From Acestrorhynchus altus (taxonomy: Eukaryota; Chordata; Actinopteri; Characiformes; Acestrorhynchidae): a stretch of 64,000 bases of DNA. A model generated the notes under the pieces. The model did no database searches, was not told the origin of the DNA, and was given only the letters and a program-made list of their open reading frames with translations. The position numbers and the translations under genes were made by a program. The stretch spans positions 22,076,103-22,140,102 of the forward strand of contig CM067519.1 of NCBI GenBank assembly GCA_034509495.1, written 5' to 3'. This document shows, piece by piece, positions 9,863 to 22,449 of the stretch (positions are counted from its first letter, which is position 1; each line of letters opens with the position of its first letter).

Positions 9863-11700
9863 CCATGGTAACCCTACTATATTTATGTCAGTCTTCTTTC
9901 TAAACTCGAAGCTGTTCTGACTTTCCCATTGTTGGGTGTTTCACAAGCAACATGGATAAAGCAGACCTGCTGTTCAGGATGAAATCCGAACCTGTGGTGC
10001 CTTCAACCATCTGTTGTGCTCAGCATCAAGTACTGACTGCATGTGAAGCATGCAGTTTTGTAAGAATTGTGTGGGTTTCATCCCAAATTACTTTTTGGCT
10101 GCTTGTTTGTATGGATTACAGTTTGACTTCAAGTGGCACAAGCTTGAAATGCTGTTTTCTTGTGTTGAAACAGTCAATTACATGAAATTGTTTTTCTTCT
10201 GAAGAACCATGCACCTGAGGATGGAGCCTGTCTGTAAGGGAAAGTAGATTTCAGTGCAAGTGGTGTAACTGTACACAAGAACTCAAGTCAAGGTTCGGTT
10301 TACACTGCAGATGTTTGCCTTGCTGTGGTGGTTCTGTAATCAATGGGCAGATTCCTGGGCATGGATTAAGAGAATTCTTGGACTAAAGTCTTGTATGGGT
10401 GTGAAGTTTGGGGTAATGAGGACTACTGATTGCGTAGATACACAGTATTTATCACAATGTTTGGACAGACAAAATGCTTTAGTGGCAGTAGATTCTTAAA
10501 AACTCCTGTTTGCATAGTGGACCGTGCTCACATAGGTTCAAACACTCGCGCTACAGTTCTGGGCAGTGTTGGCCGATGAGGTATTTTTCATGTCATACAT
10601 CAACATTCAGATGAAGTATATTGGGATAGGATGTTTTTTTGTCACCCAGCCCGAATACTTGGTACATTGACTTACATCTATACATTTTATATTAAAAATC
10701 TGCCAGTCACACTCTCTGTAATGAAACATGCAGTTGTTCAGAGTTCTTTAAGTACTGATGTTGTACAAGGTTTGCTCAGAAAAGTGTATTGTGCATCAGG
10801 GTAATGAAATTTACCACTGTCATAATGCCAACCGCTGCTTCTGAACATACTGTAAATGAACTTGAACCAGAATACTAAACACTCCATTTTATGTAAAAGC
10901 ACTTTTCACATTTTCACGCTGGCTGTGTTATTTGCATACTTGGTGCTAAGATAAGGCTCAGTGAACAACACTTACATTTGAACTGATTATTAGGGAGCTG
11001 CAAATGAAAAGAACCTGGATCAAAATGAGGTTCCCCTATTAATTTTTAGCTTCTCTGTGCTTTGTAAGTTAACCTTCTATCCTTCCCTTTCACTTCAATA
11101 TTGAATTCTTCTCACATTAAATTCTAACACACTTAATTAAAGACTTGACAGATAGATAGATATGTTTTGGTTCTCTTCCTGGTTTAAAAACATGGGCCAG
11201 TTTCCTGGACATAGATGTTGTAGTCTTGGACAAAACTGTAGCACCAGTGGTGCATAATCTTTGAAATTTCTTTTTAGGGTTTAACAGAGTAAATTAAGGG
11301 TTGATTTACACTACATTAAGCCATAGCTTTGATGAGAATAATTTCCTTCCTACGTGTGCAGTACATTGTATAATCATAACCAATTACCATTGATTAAATG
11401 AGCAGTTTCTACCAAACAACAAACCATGTATATCCTGTTGTAGTTTCTACATTGTTTTAGATGATTTATGAAGCCTTTAAAAGAGGTAAATCTTCAGGTT
11501 GCTCCATCTAATCATTGATACACCAAGATGATTATTATATTTTTAATCAGTGAATCATGAATGGCCTACACTAGATTCTTGAGCTTTGGTTCTTGGCCTC
11601 CTTTATAGTGATGTAATTCATGTTGGATGTTGCATATTATGTTGGTCAGTCTGACAATGTAGTATAATGGTGAAGATAATTCCTAAAAGCTGGATTGAGT
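9863..11700. other. plppr1 intron 1, no recognised element
   Basis: AT-rich unique-looking sequence. Small plus-strand ORFs at 9952-10185 and 10311-10499 show no family features. A (gata)n stub lies near 11150. Confidence 0.5.
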
Positions 11701-11704
11701 GTTT

Positions 11705-12243
11705 AAGGTGCTTTCACACCTGCATTATTTTGTCTGGACTTTCAGATCTTTCAGTTCGATCATTACCCAATTTGCAGGTGTGAAAGGTGCTGCAGAAAAC
11801 AGTCCATAGCAAGAGGTGGTCTAGGTCCAGCTCTACCGAACCGTGTTCTGGTTCATTTGCACCGTGAAAACACTGTATGGTTCACACTTTCAAATGAATT
11901 ACTGGACTCTGTACTGTTGCCCTAGATTAGTCCGCTTTTATACACAGAAGCTAAAGGAATCCGAGGGTAATTCACTCCGCCTGAGTGCACATGAAGGGAG
12001 GCAGATTCTCACAGGGAGGCAGAATGGCAGCTCGCACGTTAACACTGAACCTCAGCCTTCTACAAATCAATCAGTGTCAAGTACAGGGAGACACAACCCA
12101 GGTAGGCAATGATGAAAGGATGTAGTGCAGTAGTTAAGCTGCTGTGTGAAAGCAGAACTAACTGGACTTAAAGAATACAATGTTACATACACAGACCTTG
12201 GTTCAGACCCTTGACTGGACTTTCAAGTGTGAAAGTGCCCTTA
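11705..12243. mobile_element. hAT-like element with 'aaggtgctttcacacct' ends
   Basis: Left end aaggtgctttcacacctg; right end caagtgtgaaagtgccctt, its imperfect inverse. The interior has the recurring aggtctgg/ccagacc and ggttcagac words found in a large fish family of non-autonomous elements. No transposase. Confidence 0.65.
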
Positions 12244-13380
12244 ATTAAGAAGATTGAAAGGTACTTTTAGGAAGTTGGACCAGTTCAGTCTTATTGGTAG
12301 AACTGAAGTAGACTTTTTGATCAACTGCTAAAAGACACAGTTAATTATTTTTTTGTCTTCCACCATTTTTTTTCATACAGTAATCTATTCTTTCTACAGC
12401 TAACACTGCTAGCACCTACCATGGCAGCATTATGGGTTGGCGGCTGTTTCCCTACTCAACATTGACACTGCACTGACATAAAGCACTGACAGTGTTAGAA
12501 CATGTTTATGTATCGACAGATTCTGTTGAAGAGATTTCGTTGAAATGGAAACCCCAGCTGTACTGGAAATGCAGTAAAGCATTCAAAACGTGATGATCGT
12601 CAGGTGTGAAATCCAGTGGAATGTAGAGTAGACACTGGATGAGAAATGTCAGAAGTAGAACTCTCTTTCTCTCTCATGCTCTCGTATACTGTAAATCTCT
12701 ATGGTGGCTAATCTGAAACATCTCTTAGTCAAGATTTTAATTACCCTGCACTTGAACTGCAGAGGAGATGCAGCATTTCCCAGAAGAATGACTAATTTTT
12801 TACTGGGCACATGCTGACTTCCCCGTGTGCCTGTAATGGATTTTCCCCCTTTGTTACTTGCTGGCAAATGGGAATAGGAATTGATGTACAGAGTACTCGA
12901 GACTTTTTATCTGTGTTGAGCTTAAGATTCACGTCTGCCAAAAAGATTTCTGCAGAATTCTCCCCCTTACACAAGTCCTTCATTAGCATTCTTTCATTTC
13001 TTAAATGGGTTGAAGGGATTCTTGGACAGTGTTACAGAATATTGGTCCAATGATTCAAGGAACTAAAATCACGGTTGATGTTCTCCATTAACTAAACCAG
13101 ATGACTTTTGCTTAAAATAGACATGTTTCCTTGCTCTTGTCCTGACGCCAGCAAACCTGACTATCAAGCTTATCAGCTCATTAGTGAGGCCTTCACTGTA
13201 AAGGCAAATGACCCGAGGCGTCATATGGTAACAGTGATAGTCATAGTTGAGGGCATACAGCTGATGAGTACACCCCCATTAACCTTCTGATGACATTGAG
13301 CATTGCCTCAGAGATCACTGATTTGGTAATGTGGAGCATCATGCTTTAGTGGTTGTAAAATATCAATAGGACTTAAATTG

Positions 13381-13500
13381 ATCACCAATAATCAAACCAC
13401 CTGCCTCATATTGCATAGGTCCCCTGCCTTGTGCCACCAAAACAGCTATGGCCAAGCATAGCATGGGCTCTATAAGACTTTAACAGCAGATCCTAAAATT
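13381..13500 (+). mobile_element. Tc1-like element fragment, terminal 120 bp
   Basis: Begins with a decayed end (gatcaccaataatcaaaccac) and continues with ccgcc/tgccaccaaaacagct and aacagcagatccta. The same phrase set occurs in the internally deleted copies at 29886-30170 and 30981-31288. Confidence 0.6.
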
Positions 13501-13520
13501 TAACCTCTAAATACTGTGAT

Positions 13521-14080
13521 ATGCAAAAGTTTGTACACCCCTGGTTAAAAAGCTAAGCAAGCTGAAAATGAACTCCAAAAGGTATAATAAAACAAAAAAG
13601 ACAAAACACATTTTAAAATAAAGGAGAGGGGTACTTTGCAAAACTTGGGGAACCCTAGGAGATTTGAGCATTCTGAACTTGACAGAGTTTTCAGATCTCA
13701 AAAGGCCAGATGATGCAAGTGTCAAAAATGTATAATTATGCAGATCCTTCTAACCATGTCTCAAAAACAGCTAAAACTTCTAAGAAACTGCCTAGCACTC
13801 TGAAAATGCAAGTAGGTGAGGCCTTCAAAGCACACGAAGGCTATAAGAAGATAGAAAGCATTGTCAGGTTGCCATTTTCTCAGTACAAAGTAGTCAAATA
13901 ATTAAGAAATGGCAGCTACAGGAACAGAGGTCAGGATAAGGCCTGGATGACTAAGAACATTTTAAGACAGCTGCTTGTAGGATTGCTAGAAAGACAAAGC
14001 AGAACCCCCGCTTGATTGCAAATAAACAGGAAGATTTAACAGATTCTGGAGCTGTTGTACATTGTTCTACAGTTCTTTGA
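13521..14080 (+). pseudogene. Tc1-like transposon, 5' half with transposase N-terminus
   Basis: The terminal sequence atgcaaaagtttgtacaccc is followed at 13780-13900 by codons for LPSTLKMQVGEAFKAHEGYK, the start of the paired-like helix-turn-helix DNA-binding domain of a fish Tc1 transposase. The frame then breaks, and the match ends near the codons for 'cagaacccccgcttgattgc'. The DDE catalytic part is missing. It abuts the fragment at 13381-13500. Confidence 0.75.
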
Positions 14081-14099
14081 TACCTGCACAAATATGGCT

Positions 14100-15309
14100 T
14101 TGTTTTGGGACTTTAGATTTGGGTGACATTTCAAATATGAGTGTTCTGGTTGGTTGCTGCTGCAGTGTAGAAAACAGAATTGTCTGACTGGCTGCGTTCT
14201 ATCCTAAATCATGATCACTTTTTTACTTGTCCTCTAATCCATCCCATCCTTTAACGGGATCTATAGGGAAATCTTGTCAGAATTGTGGCTGATATATGAA
14301 ACTCCTATTTGCTAGTCAATAACATCTGCTGTGTGAACCAATTTCCACATATGAAATGACACCTTCACTTCATCTCAGTCTATGGATCCTGTTGCACACC
14401 CTGCAGGTGTTCATAGTCTGATTATCCTAATGCAACGCCATGTGCAGGTGCCTGAAATTGCTACCACCTAAAACACCCAGTTTTGATGCTATAAATGTTA
14501 TATCCATCTTGACTGACGGTGCGTATACATGAAACAAGTTGGATATCACGGCAATCCTGAAAAAACCCTCTTTGTATTCCGCTTCACATAATGTTTGGTG
14601 CATTTTTCCAGACTTCTCCCATTTATATACAGTGCTCTTGAATTTAAGTGGGTAGGGGTAAACATTGCCCCATAAAAGTATTATTTCCTGCCCTGGCTGT
14701 TTAGTCTTTCACAGCATCATTGTTTTACAGCATCTAAACCCCACTGTTCTTCCAGTAAAGTGCAGAAGGAAAAATGTGTCCACACATTTACCATTCTAGT
14801 TTTCCCAGAGGAAGGCTCATGGACCTTCTAGCCCATTACTGTCTGATAACTGGTATTGCATTACCCCCATGGTAGCCAGAGAAGCTTTCTGATGTGAGCC
14901 AAGACTGGTGTGTCATAGTCAATCCCTCAGGAGAAAGCCTGGATCAGAAAGAGAAAGAGAGTGAGCGAGGCTGTCATTCTCTAGAGACCTGGGTAAAGAT
15001 ATGCTTCATCTCCAGTGACTGGTCAGGGCCAAAGGGCGACTTATCTCCCATCGAACCATATTGGAGATAACTACACTTAAGTGTGGATTGTATGCCATTC
15101 CCTGCCTGCTACTGCTGAATGTTTCCCCATTTTTATAACTCGTGCTCATTGATCCATGCTGCATCTTGTTTATGTGACAATAAAAGAAGTCTACGGTGTT
15201 CCTCTTTCACACAAGCAACTACTAAATCTGTCCTGAACAGCTGCGGGTTGTTCTCTCAAGTGACAGAATACAAAATGATGGATTATTTGATCTAAATCTG
15301 GAGTGCCAG

Positions 15310-15312
<3 letters not shown>
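14100..15312. other. plppr1 intron 1, no recognised element
   Basis: Unique-looking sequence of mixed composition, without a supported exon or a clear repeat boundary. Confidence 0.4.

Positions 15313-15357
<45 letters not shown>
15313..15357 (+). repeat. Poly(T) run of 45
   Basis: An uninterrupted T homopolymer. It may be the A tail of a minus-strand retroposon, but no element body is recognisable next to it. Confidence 0.95.
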
Positions 15358-15360
<3 letters not shown>

Positions 15361-16004
15361 CAAATGAAATGAGTGTTTTCTGAAGATGGTATTTTGGACT
15401 CTTCGGAAAACGTTCTGATTCAACCAATAGACTAATAAGTCGAATCCCCTGAAAGGGAGAGTTTAGTTGGTAGCAGACTGTTTGGTTAAGATGAAGAGCC
15501 AAAAGGGAACAAATTCCTCAACTCTGTCATGCCATCTAAGTTTGGATCTGAGACGAAACACGTGACACAATTTTAATGTCATGTGGGCTCCAAAGCTTCT
15601 CTGTAGCTGAAAATGTAAAGAAGTCTTAATGGTGATGTTCAGATTCTGAGAACTGCAGAGATTTATGTATTCAATGTTATGATTTTATCTAACAGTTAAT
15701 TAAAAGCTACAGTTAATACAAGTCAGTTCAGAGCACACTTGCCACAAAGTGTTCTGAGAAATAGCATAGAAGGGCCATTTTTTTAATAAGAGATGTGATT
15801 GTGAATAGGTTGCAGTCTTAAACCCATTTTAGGTATACCATGGTATTAAAATTAATGGATATCATACATTTACTTAAATGCAATGGAACAGAGAATTCTA
15901 CAAATCCCATTTGTTTCAAGAGTTTAACAAAAGTCAGTGGATTAAGGCAGAAAATAATTGCAATGCTCAATTGCAATTGTGTTGTAAACGACTGTCATGG
16001 AGTT

Positions 16005-16285
16005 ACTCAGAATGGCAGTGGGTTATCGTCAGTGACGAGTCCTGCTTTTGTTGATGTGGAGACGACCAACAAAACTGTGTGTGGATGCACCCTGGTCAGC
16101 ACCAGAAGGTCGTATCATCAGACCTATCCTCAATTGAAAATGTGTGGGATGCTACTGGAAGTGCTATCAACACTCTGTCCTACCACAAAATCTGCAGTAA
16201 CTGAGTGAGAATATTCAAGATGTTTGGGATGGATTGTCACTGGACACCTTTTGTAACCTCTGCACCTACATTCTGAGTCTGCCAT
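16005..16285 (+). pseudogene. Mariner transposase remnant, internally deleted
   Basis: A piece around the first catalytic Asp (aatggcagtgggttatcgtc...gacgagtcctgc) is joined to a C-terminal piece (caattgaaaatgtgtgggat, the IENVWD motif). The middle of the domain is gone. Confidence 0.65.
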
Positions 16286-16289
16286 GTTG

Positions 16290-17955
16290 TGTTATACACT
16301 ACGCTATGCTGAGACACTAATTCTCAATTAATATCAATAAATATTCAGTCTAAATTATAATCATTTATGGTTCCTGGTAACCTTTAGCTTTCATCTTAAT
16401 GACATTGAAATCTGACACTGCCTTCTGGGAGCAACTGTTTGTGGAGATTTTTGATGTGTAATAATAAAATTAATAATATGAAGAAGTATTGTAAAACCTA
16501 ACACGTGATGTCTGTATTCAGTACAGTTCTGCTGTGGAATTCTGGAGTGTGTGGATCATGCCTGTAGGAAAAGTCAGTAAAATCGGGCCTCATCATGTTT
16601 CTGTGGACATTTTATTTGCTATTAGATACTGACTGGCTTATACTGATGTACATTCCCCAACCCCTCACCCCCAAATGAGCATGTAGGGCCAGTCCAATTT
16701 CCTCAGCTCTGTCTGTTCAAGCACTCAAGAATCCAGGCTATCTGGTTACAGACAGAATGATTTGCCAAATAAGTGCTCCAGCTCATCATTTTTGTAGTAG
16801 GTGCTGTGATTGAACTGGCCAATCAATCTCTTCTATGGTCTGATACGTAGATTGTTATTGTGGATGAGAGAGAATGTCTCTTGACAACACTGGACTGGCT
16901 TACGGATTTCTGAACAAACAGGCCATTTGTTTAAAAAAATGTAGGTAAAAATCAGTCTGGTGCTGATAGTGTAATTAGGACTGGGGATGAGTAAATATGT
17001 TTAAATACATTTTCATAATCTCCAATATTTGCTACAATATTTTTACACAGATAATATGGATCAGTATTAGTAGTTTGTTATGAAATGTGCAGTTGGTCAG
17101 TCTTATTTAAGCACCAATCATGTCCACAATATGCTTAGAAAAGTCCTGTACGATCTGTTACGATAACCATTAATCATGATATGATAAAATAATGTAATAT
17201 TGCCCACAGGTTAATGTGTTGAATCTGAAACACAACATAATGTACAATGAAGAAAAAATGATTGTGATAAAAGTAGATTTTGTGTATTTAAAAGTTCAGT
17301 TTTGCCCACTTTAGTTTCTGTGACACAGATTGTGAGCTGTACTGTACTGGAGTGAGTGTGATGTGTGTATCATTTAGGGTTGGGCAGCTTACTGAAAAGT
17401 AATCGGAACTGACATTCTAATCAAACTTAATCTGGCCCATGACGGTTGTTTAATTTTATTATTATTTTTTTAATTATTAAAAAAAGTACTGTTAACACCG
17501 TGCTCATATCATGTCCCTTTAGAGTCTTATTGCTCAGCTCTAGTAAATCAATCAACACAAAAATGATTTTTTTTATTTAATTTTGTACTGTAGAAATGAG
17601 GAAATCGCAGTCCAGAATTCCATACACTTCTCAAAATTGGCATGTTCATTATCAGTCAGCCAGAATATATTTAGTCTAAGTAAAGGACGCCAATAGCATT
17701 TTTTTTTTTATTTAAACACAGATTGTATTTTTGACATGAGGTGAATGGGTAGCTTACACATACAGTACAGAGACAGAGTAGTGAAAGGCTTTTTTGTTCC
17801 ACCCTAAATTATGCGGCTGGTATATTCTGGCTGTGATACAGTAATAAAGTAAAAAGCAGTTTCCCATAAATATATTGTTTTTCAAACAATTATAAAATGG
17901 GAAAAAATAGCACACATGTAGGAAGTTCTGATAGCTCACACACGGAGGCCAGCAC
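16290..17955. other. plppr1 intron 1, AT-rich, nothing recognised
   Basis: Several T and A homopolymers (for example 17461-17485 and 17701-17712) but no recognisable element. Confidence 0.45.
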
Positions 17956-17956
17956 A

Positions 17957-17997
<41 letters not shown>

Positions 17998-18002
17998 TAT
18001 TA
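17957..18002 (+). repeat. (ATT)n microsatellite
   Basis: About 13 uninterrupted ATT units, ending in a TATTAT shift. Confidence 0.9.
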
Positions 18003-18899
18003 GTCTTTATGTTAATTATATGTTTGACTAATAAAATAATAGATATGAATGACCTGACCAATTTTGGGATTTACATCTGCATACTGTCAGTGCTCCAGAG
18101 CCCAGCTGAGTTGAACCACTAACTTGGCTCACTGGAGTGAGTTGGAAGGCCTATCAATAACTGTGTGAGTGAGCATTTACTTTAGAGTCCTCATTTCTGT
18201 AAAATTGAATGGCTGATTTTTCTAACTGTTTTGTTGTGTGTCTAAATGTCAGATTTAATTTGACGGGGTTGTGTTGTCACTGTGGAATACTCTGCAAATG
18301 CACAGCTGAGCTCTGTTTCTGTGGTGAGACAACACAATTGTGGTGAAACAAATATTTATTTATTTATTTTTTAGAGTAATCATTTTACATTACATGAGTG
18401 CAACAAAAGAAAACATTTCTTTTAGGTCTTTGGACGTGTGCTTAATAGTAATAAAATGCTGTATTACTTATACATATATAATTAATTTAATTTAAATAGT
18501 TTACATGCACTTTATATTGTGAGAAGTCTGTTGTAGTGTTTGCATCTGGCATTAACACGCTCACCACCACATACTTAGTTTCCATTTTAGTTTCTGTAAG
18601 CAAAATGTGTCTTGCTCTGGAACACTGAGAACAGTTTAGAGTAATGGTGGATCTAAAACGTGGTGGATCAATAAATGGTTCTCTCATTCCCATAATGACT
18701 TTGTCAGAGAATGCAAAGGACTGTTTAAATCACAAGCAAACTGTCTGTAATAGTGCTAGCTTATACCAGTAAATTAACAAACCTGCACTCGCACAAAACA
18801 CACAGAGATGGAGAAGCCAAGATCCCCAGAAATAGTTTGTATTAATGTTGCCCTTCATCAGGTGCATTTCTGCTTTCCTGATATAATCCGATCACAGAA

Positions 18900-19095
18900 A
18901 ACACATTCTGTTTACACTTGTGTTAAATGTGTGTGAGATCTGTCTCTGACCACTTCCAAATGTGGTTTACATGATCTAATCATAATCCAGTCCAAATGCT
19001 TCTTGGCGGTGTTTACGCCTGGATTTTTATGTTGACAAGTCAAATGTGAACACGATTTGATCACTAAAAACGCATGGTAGGTGTATGTAGGTCTC
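18900..19095. mobile_element. Probable hAT-type MITE
   Basis: Imperfect ends (ctgtttacacttgtgtt and cgcatggtaggtgta) surround words such as gatctgtctctgacc and gtgtttacgcctgg that recur in the family at 57140-57300. Boundaries are approximate. Confidence 0.4.
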
Positions 19096-19665
19096 ATAGA
19101 GGTTCTACCTGTTCTAGCTTTGCAGCTTAAAATGAATATTTAATATTTACTGCATTACTAAACATATAATTTGTTAGTGGTATTCAGGTTTTTGGAGTTC
19201 AGCAAACTGCATTAAACAGGATTTTGGAAAGTAGCCATAACAGCACAGTTCACCTTGCAGAAGAGAACAGTAATCGTCCCAAGAGTAGGTTTCCGTTGGC
19301 TGATTCATGTGGTTAGAATAAATGAAGACGTGATTTGGGCTGTATTTGCATAATTCAGATATGCTGTAGATTTTCTCTGCTGTGTTAAATGCTGCTGTCA
19401 TCCTTTGTCATTCTGTCACGAGAGCCTGTGCCAAAGAGTTTCATAATATTAGATGACAGTATTTATTGATTTTTACAGTCTCTTCAGATTGAACTGCCGT
19501 GAGTGACTCACACTATTGTTAAAAAATCCTTTCAGACAGTGTTTATTGGTGCCTCTTCATTACCATTAGAAACTGCACCACATTTTGTTCTGAGTCCATG
19601 TTCTGATCAGTCTGAATATGTTTGGCTTTTGAATTCTTTAGTGCAATAGCACTAATAGTTGCACA
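19096..19665. other. plppr1 intron 1, nothing recognised
   Basis: No exon or repeat that I can support. Confidence 0.4.
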
Positions 19666-19747
19666 CAACAACAATAATAATAATAATAGTAATAATAATA
19701 ATAGTAATAGTAATAATATTAATAATAATAATAATAATAATAATAAT
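19666..19747 (+). repeat. (AAT)n compound microsatellite
   Basis: AAT units interrupted by AGT and ATT variants. Confidence 0.9.
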
Positions 19748-20754
19748 CATGTTCTAAATTTAACATGTAATTCTGACATTTGATGTATTAGATTAAATTA
19801 GTCAATATTCCAAGACAAAAAGGCATCATTTAGCAATATACTGTCAAATATATGAAGAAAAATGCTATTTTTGTGATGGAACTAGTTTCTGTTTTTAAAC
19901 GTATTCCATCAAATTTAACTTAAAACACTAGATCATTAAACATTTCCAAGCTATTGGACAATTAAGTGTATTTATTTTCCTTACAAGGTAGAAGCAAAGC
20001 AATGCAGGCATAAATTATATTTTTGGTTACATTCGTACAAATGTCTAAATTCTGTATTTAGATCTCAGTCATATTAGAATAGCCTAGGAATAGACTTGGG
20101 AATAGCCCAGAATTGATGCACATCATATTGCCAGATCCTTGTCAATAGAAAACTGTAGAAGTTTTATTTTTCAGGAGATTAATAAAATGAATTGGTTGTT
20201 GGTTTACTTTAGTTAAAAAAACAAATCTGATTTTTTTTAAATAAACCATTATTTATGCTGCTGGTTTTTCATGTACATCAGTTAAACATGCAGTTGGAAA
20301 TGTTTTAAAGAAATACTTAAGTAAAAAATATAAAGCCTACTTCAACCTTTACTAATGTTGGTTTAAACTGGAGTGATTCTGTCTTTATTTAAGTAATTGA
20401 CTTGAACTTCTGCAAACTTTGGTGCCCAGAGCTGTAGAGCCAGGTGCTGCACCCTCTTCTGCTTCAGTGCAAATTCTTTAACGCCTCGTATAGATGAGTA
20501 TAATCCACTTTTGCTTCATTGCAGTAAATACAAATCATGCTTATGTTGATGAACTGAAAGATAAAGAAGCAGCATCTGAAAGAAGAGGCATGTGGACTGA
20601 GGCAGTAGAGTAGTAATATAGGATTTTAACTTCTGGTTATGAAGCAGTTCAGTATATGAATAAATGTAGAAAACATGCTCATTCATTGTTTCTTCATCAA
20701 GGGTATTAAAAAGAGTTTAAACTGCTCTAACTGTCTCTACTGTCCAGGGAAGGC

Positions 20755-20870
20755 TTTCTACTAGGATCATTGCTGTGAGGATTTGATTACCTTCAGAACA
20801 GGAGTGTTAATGAAATCAGAATGTTGGATTATTACTTCCCCACCTCACCCCCAACTTCCCAACCCCAAAA
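20755..20870 (-). mobile_element. Fragment of the 'atgtccaaaggtttgtggat' element, inverted
   Basis: The phrases gctgtgaggatttgatt, agtgttaatgaaatcagaat and ttccccacctcacccccaac are the inverse of the middle of the copy at 5748-6050. Confidence 0.55.
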
Positions 20871-21059
20871 TAGTGGATTTATTTGTAGATTTAAAATAAT
20901 GGCTGATTGCTGGACAGCTTCATACTCCTCTACCTCACATCTGTCTACAAACATGGACACAAGTGTAGCATGAGCTGGTGAAGCACACAGTGACATCACA
21001 ATATGAAAAATAATGACCTCATATCTTCTTGCCCACCCCTGTTGCAGTATAGTGTTGCT

Positions 21060-21300
21060 GAAATGGCCTGTATGTTGCTGAGCTGAGGCTCTGACTGGTT
21101 TGAGCTGTCAGCTTCGTCACACTGAAGTGCAGGACCTGCGGCAGAGAATGACTGGCTGTCAGTTTGAGGCCGATAACAGAATCGTGGATCAGCGTCACAC
21201 AGGGCAGATCCCGAATGAAAGGGCGTTTAGCGAGACAGTGGTGCAGCTCAACATGATGTGTCCAAACTAAATCATCTCAAGCACCGACAGAACTTGTCCA
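21060..21300. other. GC-richer segment in intron 1, possible conserved element
   Basis: This stretch has several CpGs and a balanced composition, unlike the surrounding intron, and no repeat signature. Around it (20880-21060 and 21300-22080) nothing is recognised. Called only as a candidate regulatory sequence. Confidence 0.3.
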
Positions 21301-22084
21301 CTGCTGGGTTTTGGAGGTTGCAGTTTGTTTTTATGGCTCCATTATTGCCAAAGCCCTACCATAACATGTAGGCCTAGACCGTTTGCATTTAATGATGTAC
21401 TTCATCTCTGACAAGGAGAAGAGAAGGTGGCTCATTTTATGCCCTATGTTTGGTCAGGTGTGGGCGTGATGGGATTTATTAGTTTTACTTCCTCTACTCT
21501 CTCTAAGCTTGGGAACTTGTGGCAAACATGACTTGCTTTCTGATTAAAAACCCTCTAAATGTCCCAGTCTCCTTCATAGTGCATGATTTAATTCCCTGTT
21601 TGAATAATCAGTGCTTTCCATTAACAGATTCCTATTAAGTATGCTTCCCTGGTTTCGGGGAGCTCATCTGTGACGGAGGATCAAAATAATTAATCCAATT
21701 TTACATTAGTTTCATGTCAGAGGAATTACTAAATGATAAAATCGAAGAAAAGTTAAATATACACAATATGAATCACAATTGCTTTCTTTTTGTAAGTCTG
21801 TTGGATTAAAGATTGCAGAATGCAGTTCAGTCAAACAAAGAGCAGCCTAGTCGAAAGTATAGTGAGTTTTCCATCCTGTCCACTACCAAATACATTCACA
21901 AGAAGATTCTACACTAGAATGAGGTGGAAAAGTTAGAATTCTATAAATTATTATTATTATTATATTGTTGTTTATTATTGTTTATATCAGCTTTTAAAGA
22001 AACCTTTTTTCTGCTCCCTTGCTCTGCTCCACCCTCTGCTCAGCTCTTTCTCCACTTTGCTCCCCTCCACCCCATCAATGGAAT

Positions 22085-22375
22085 GCATTGTGATCTGATT
22101 AGTCAAACAACATTCAGAGGTGGTCAGAGACGCACATGACTGTTATTTTTGTGTGAACATCAAGGCGTTTTAACGCATCCCCAACATCAAAGCACTGCCC
22201 GCATCAAGTGTGTCACTGCCCCAGCTGGAAAATATATAATAATCCAAAGATCAAACCATCCAGGTCTGCACGAGTTAGCTGAGCATGCTACAAACACTTG
22301 CAAGAGAATGATGGCATTACTGTGCACCATGCTCCACAAGAGACGCATTTAAGATGCCAGGTGTGAATGTGTTTT
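22085..22375. mobile_element. Probable hAT-type MITE
   Basis: The right end gatgccaggtgtgaatgtg and the left phrase gtgatctgattagtcaaa fit the 'tgccaggtgtgaa' family also present at 57140-57300. Confidence 0.4.
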
Positions 22376-22449
22376 ATCAATCATTTGTGATTGGATCACT
22401 TAGGATGGTCAGCCAATGGCCGATATGTGCTGCCAATTGTTTTTTAGGG

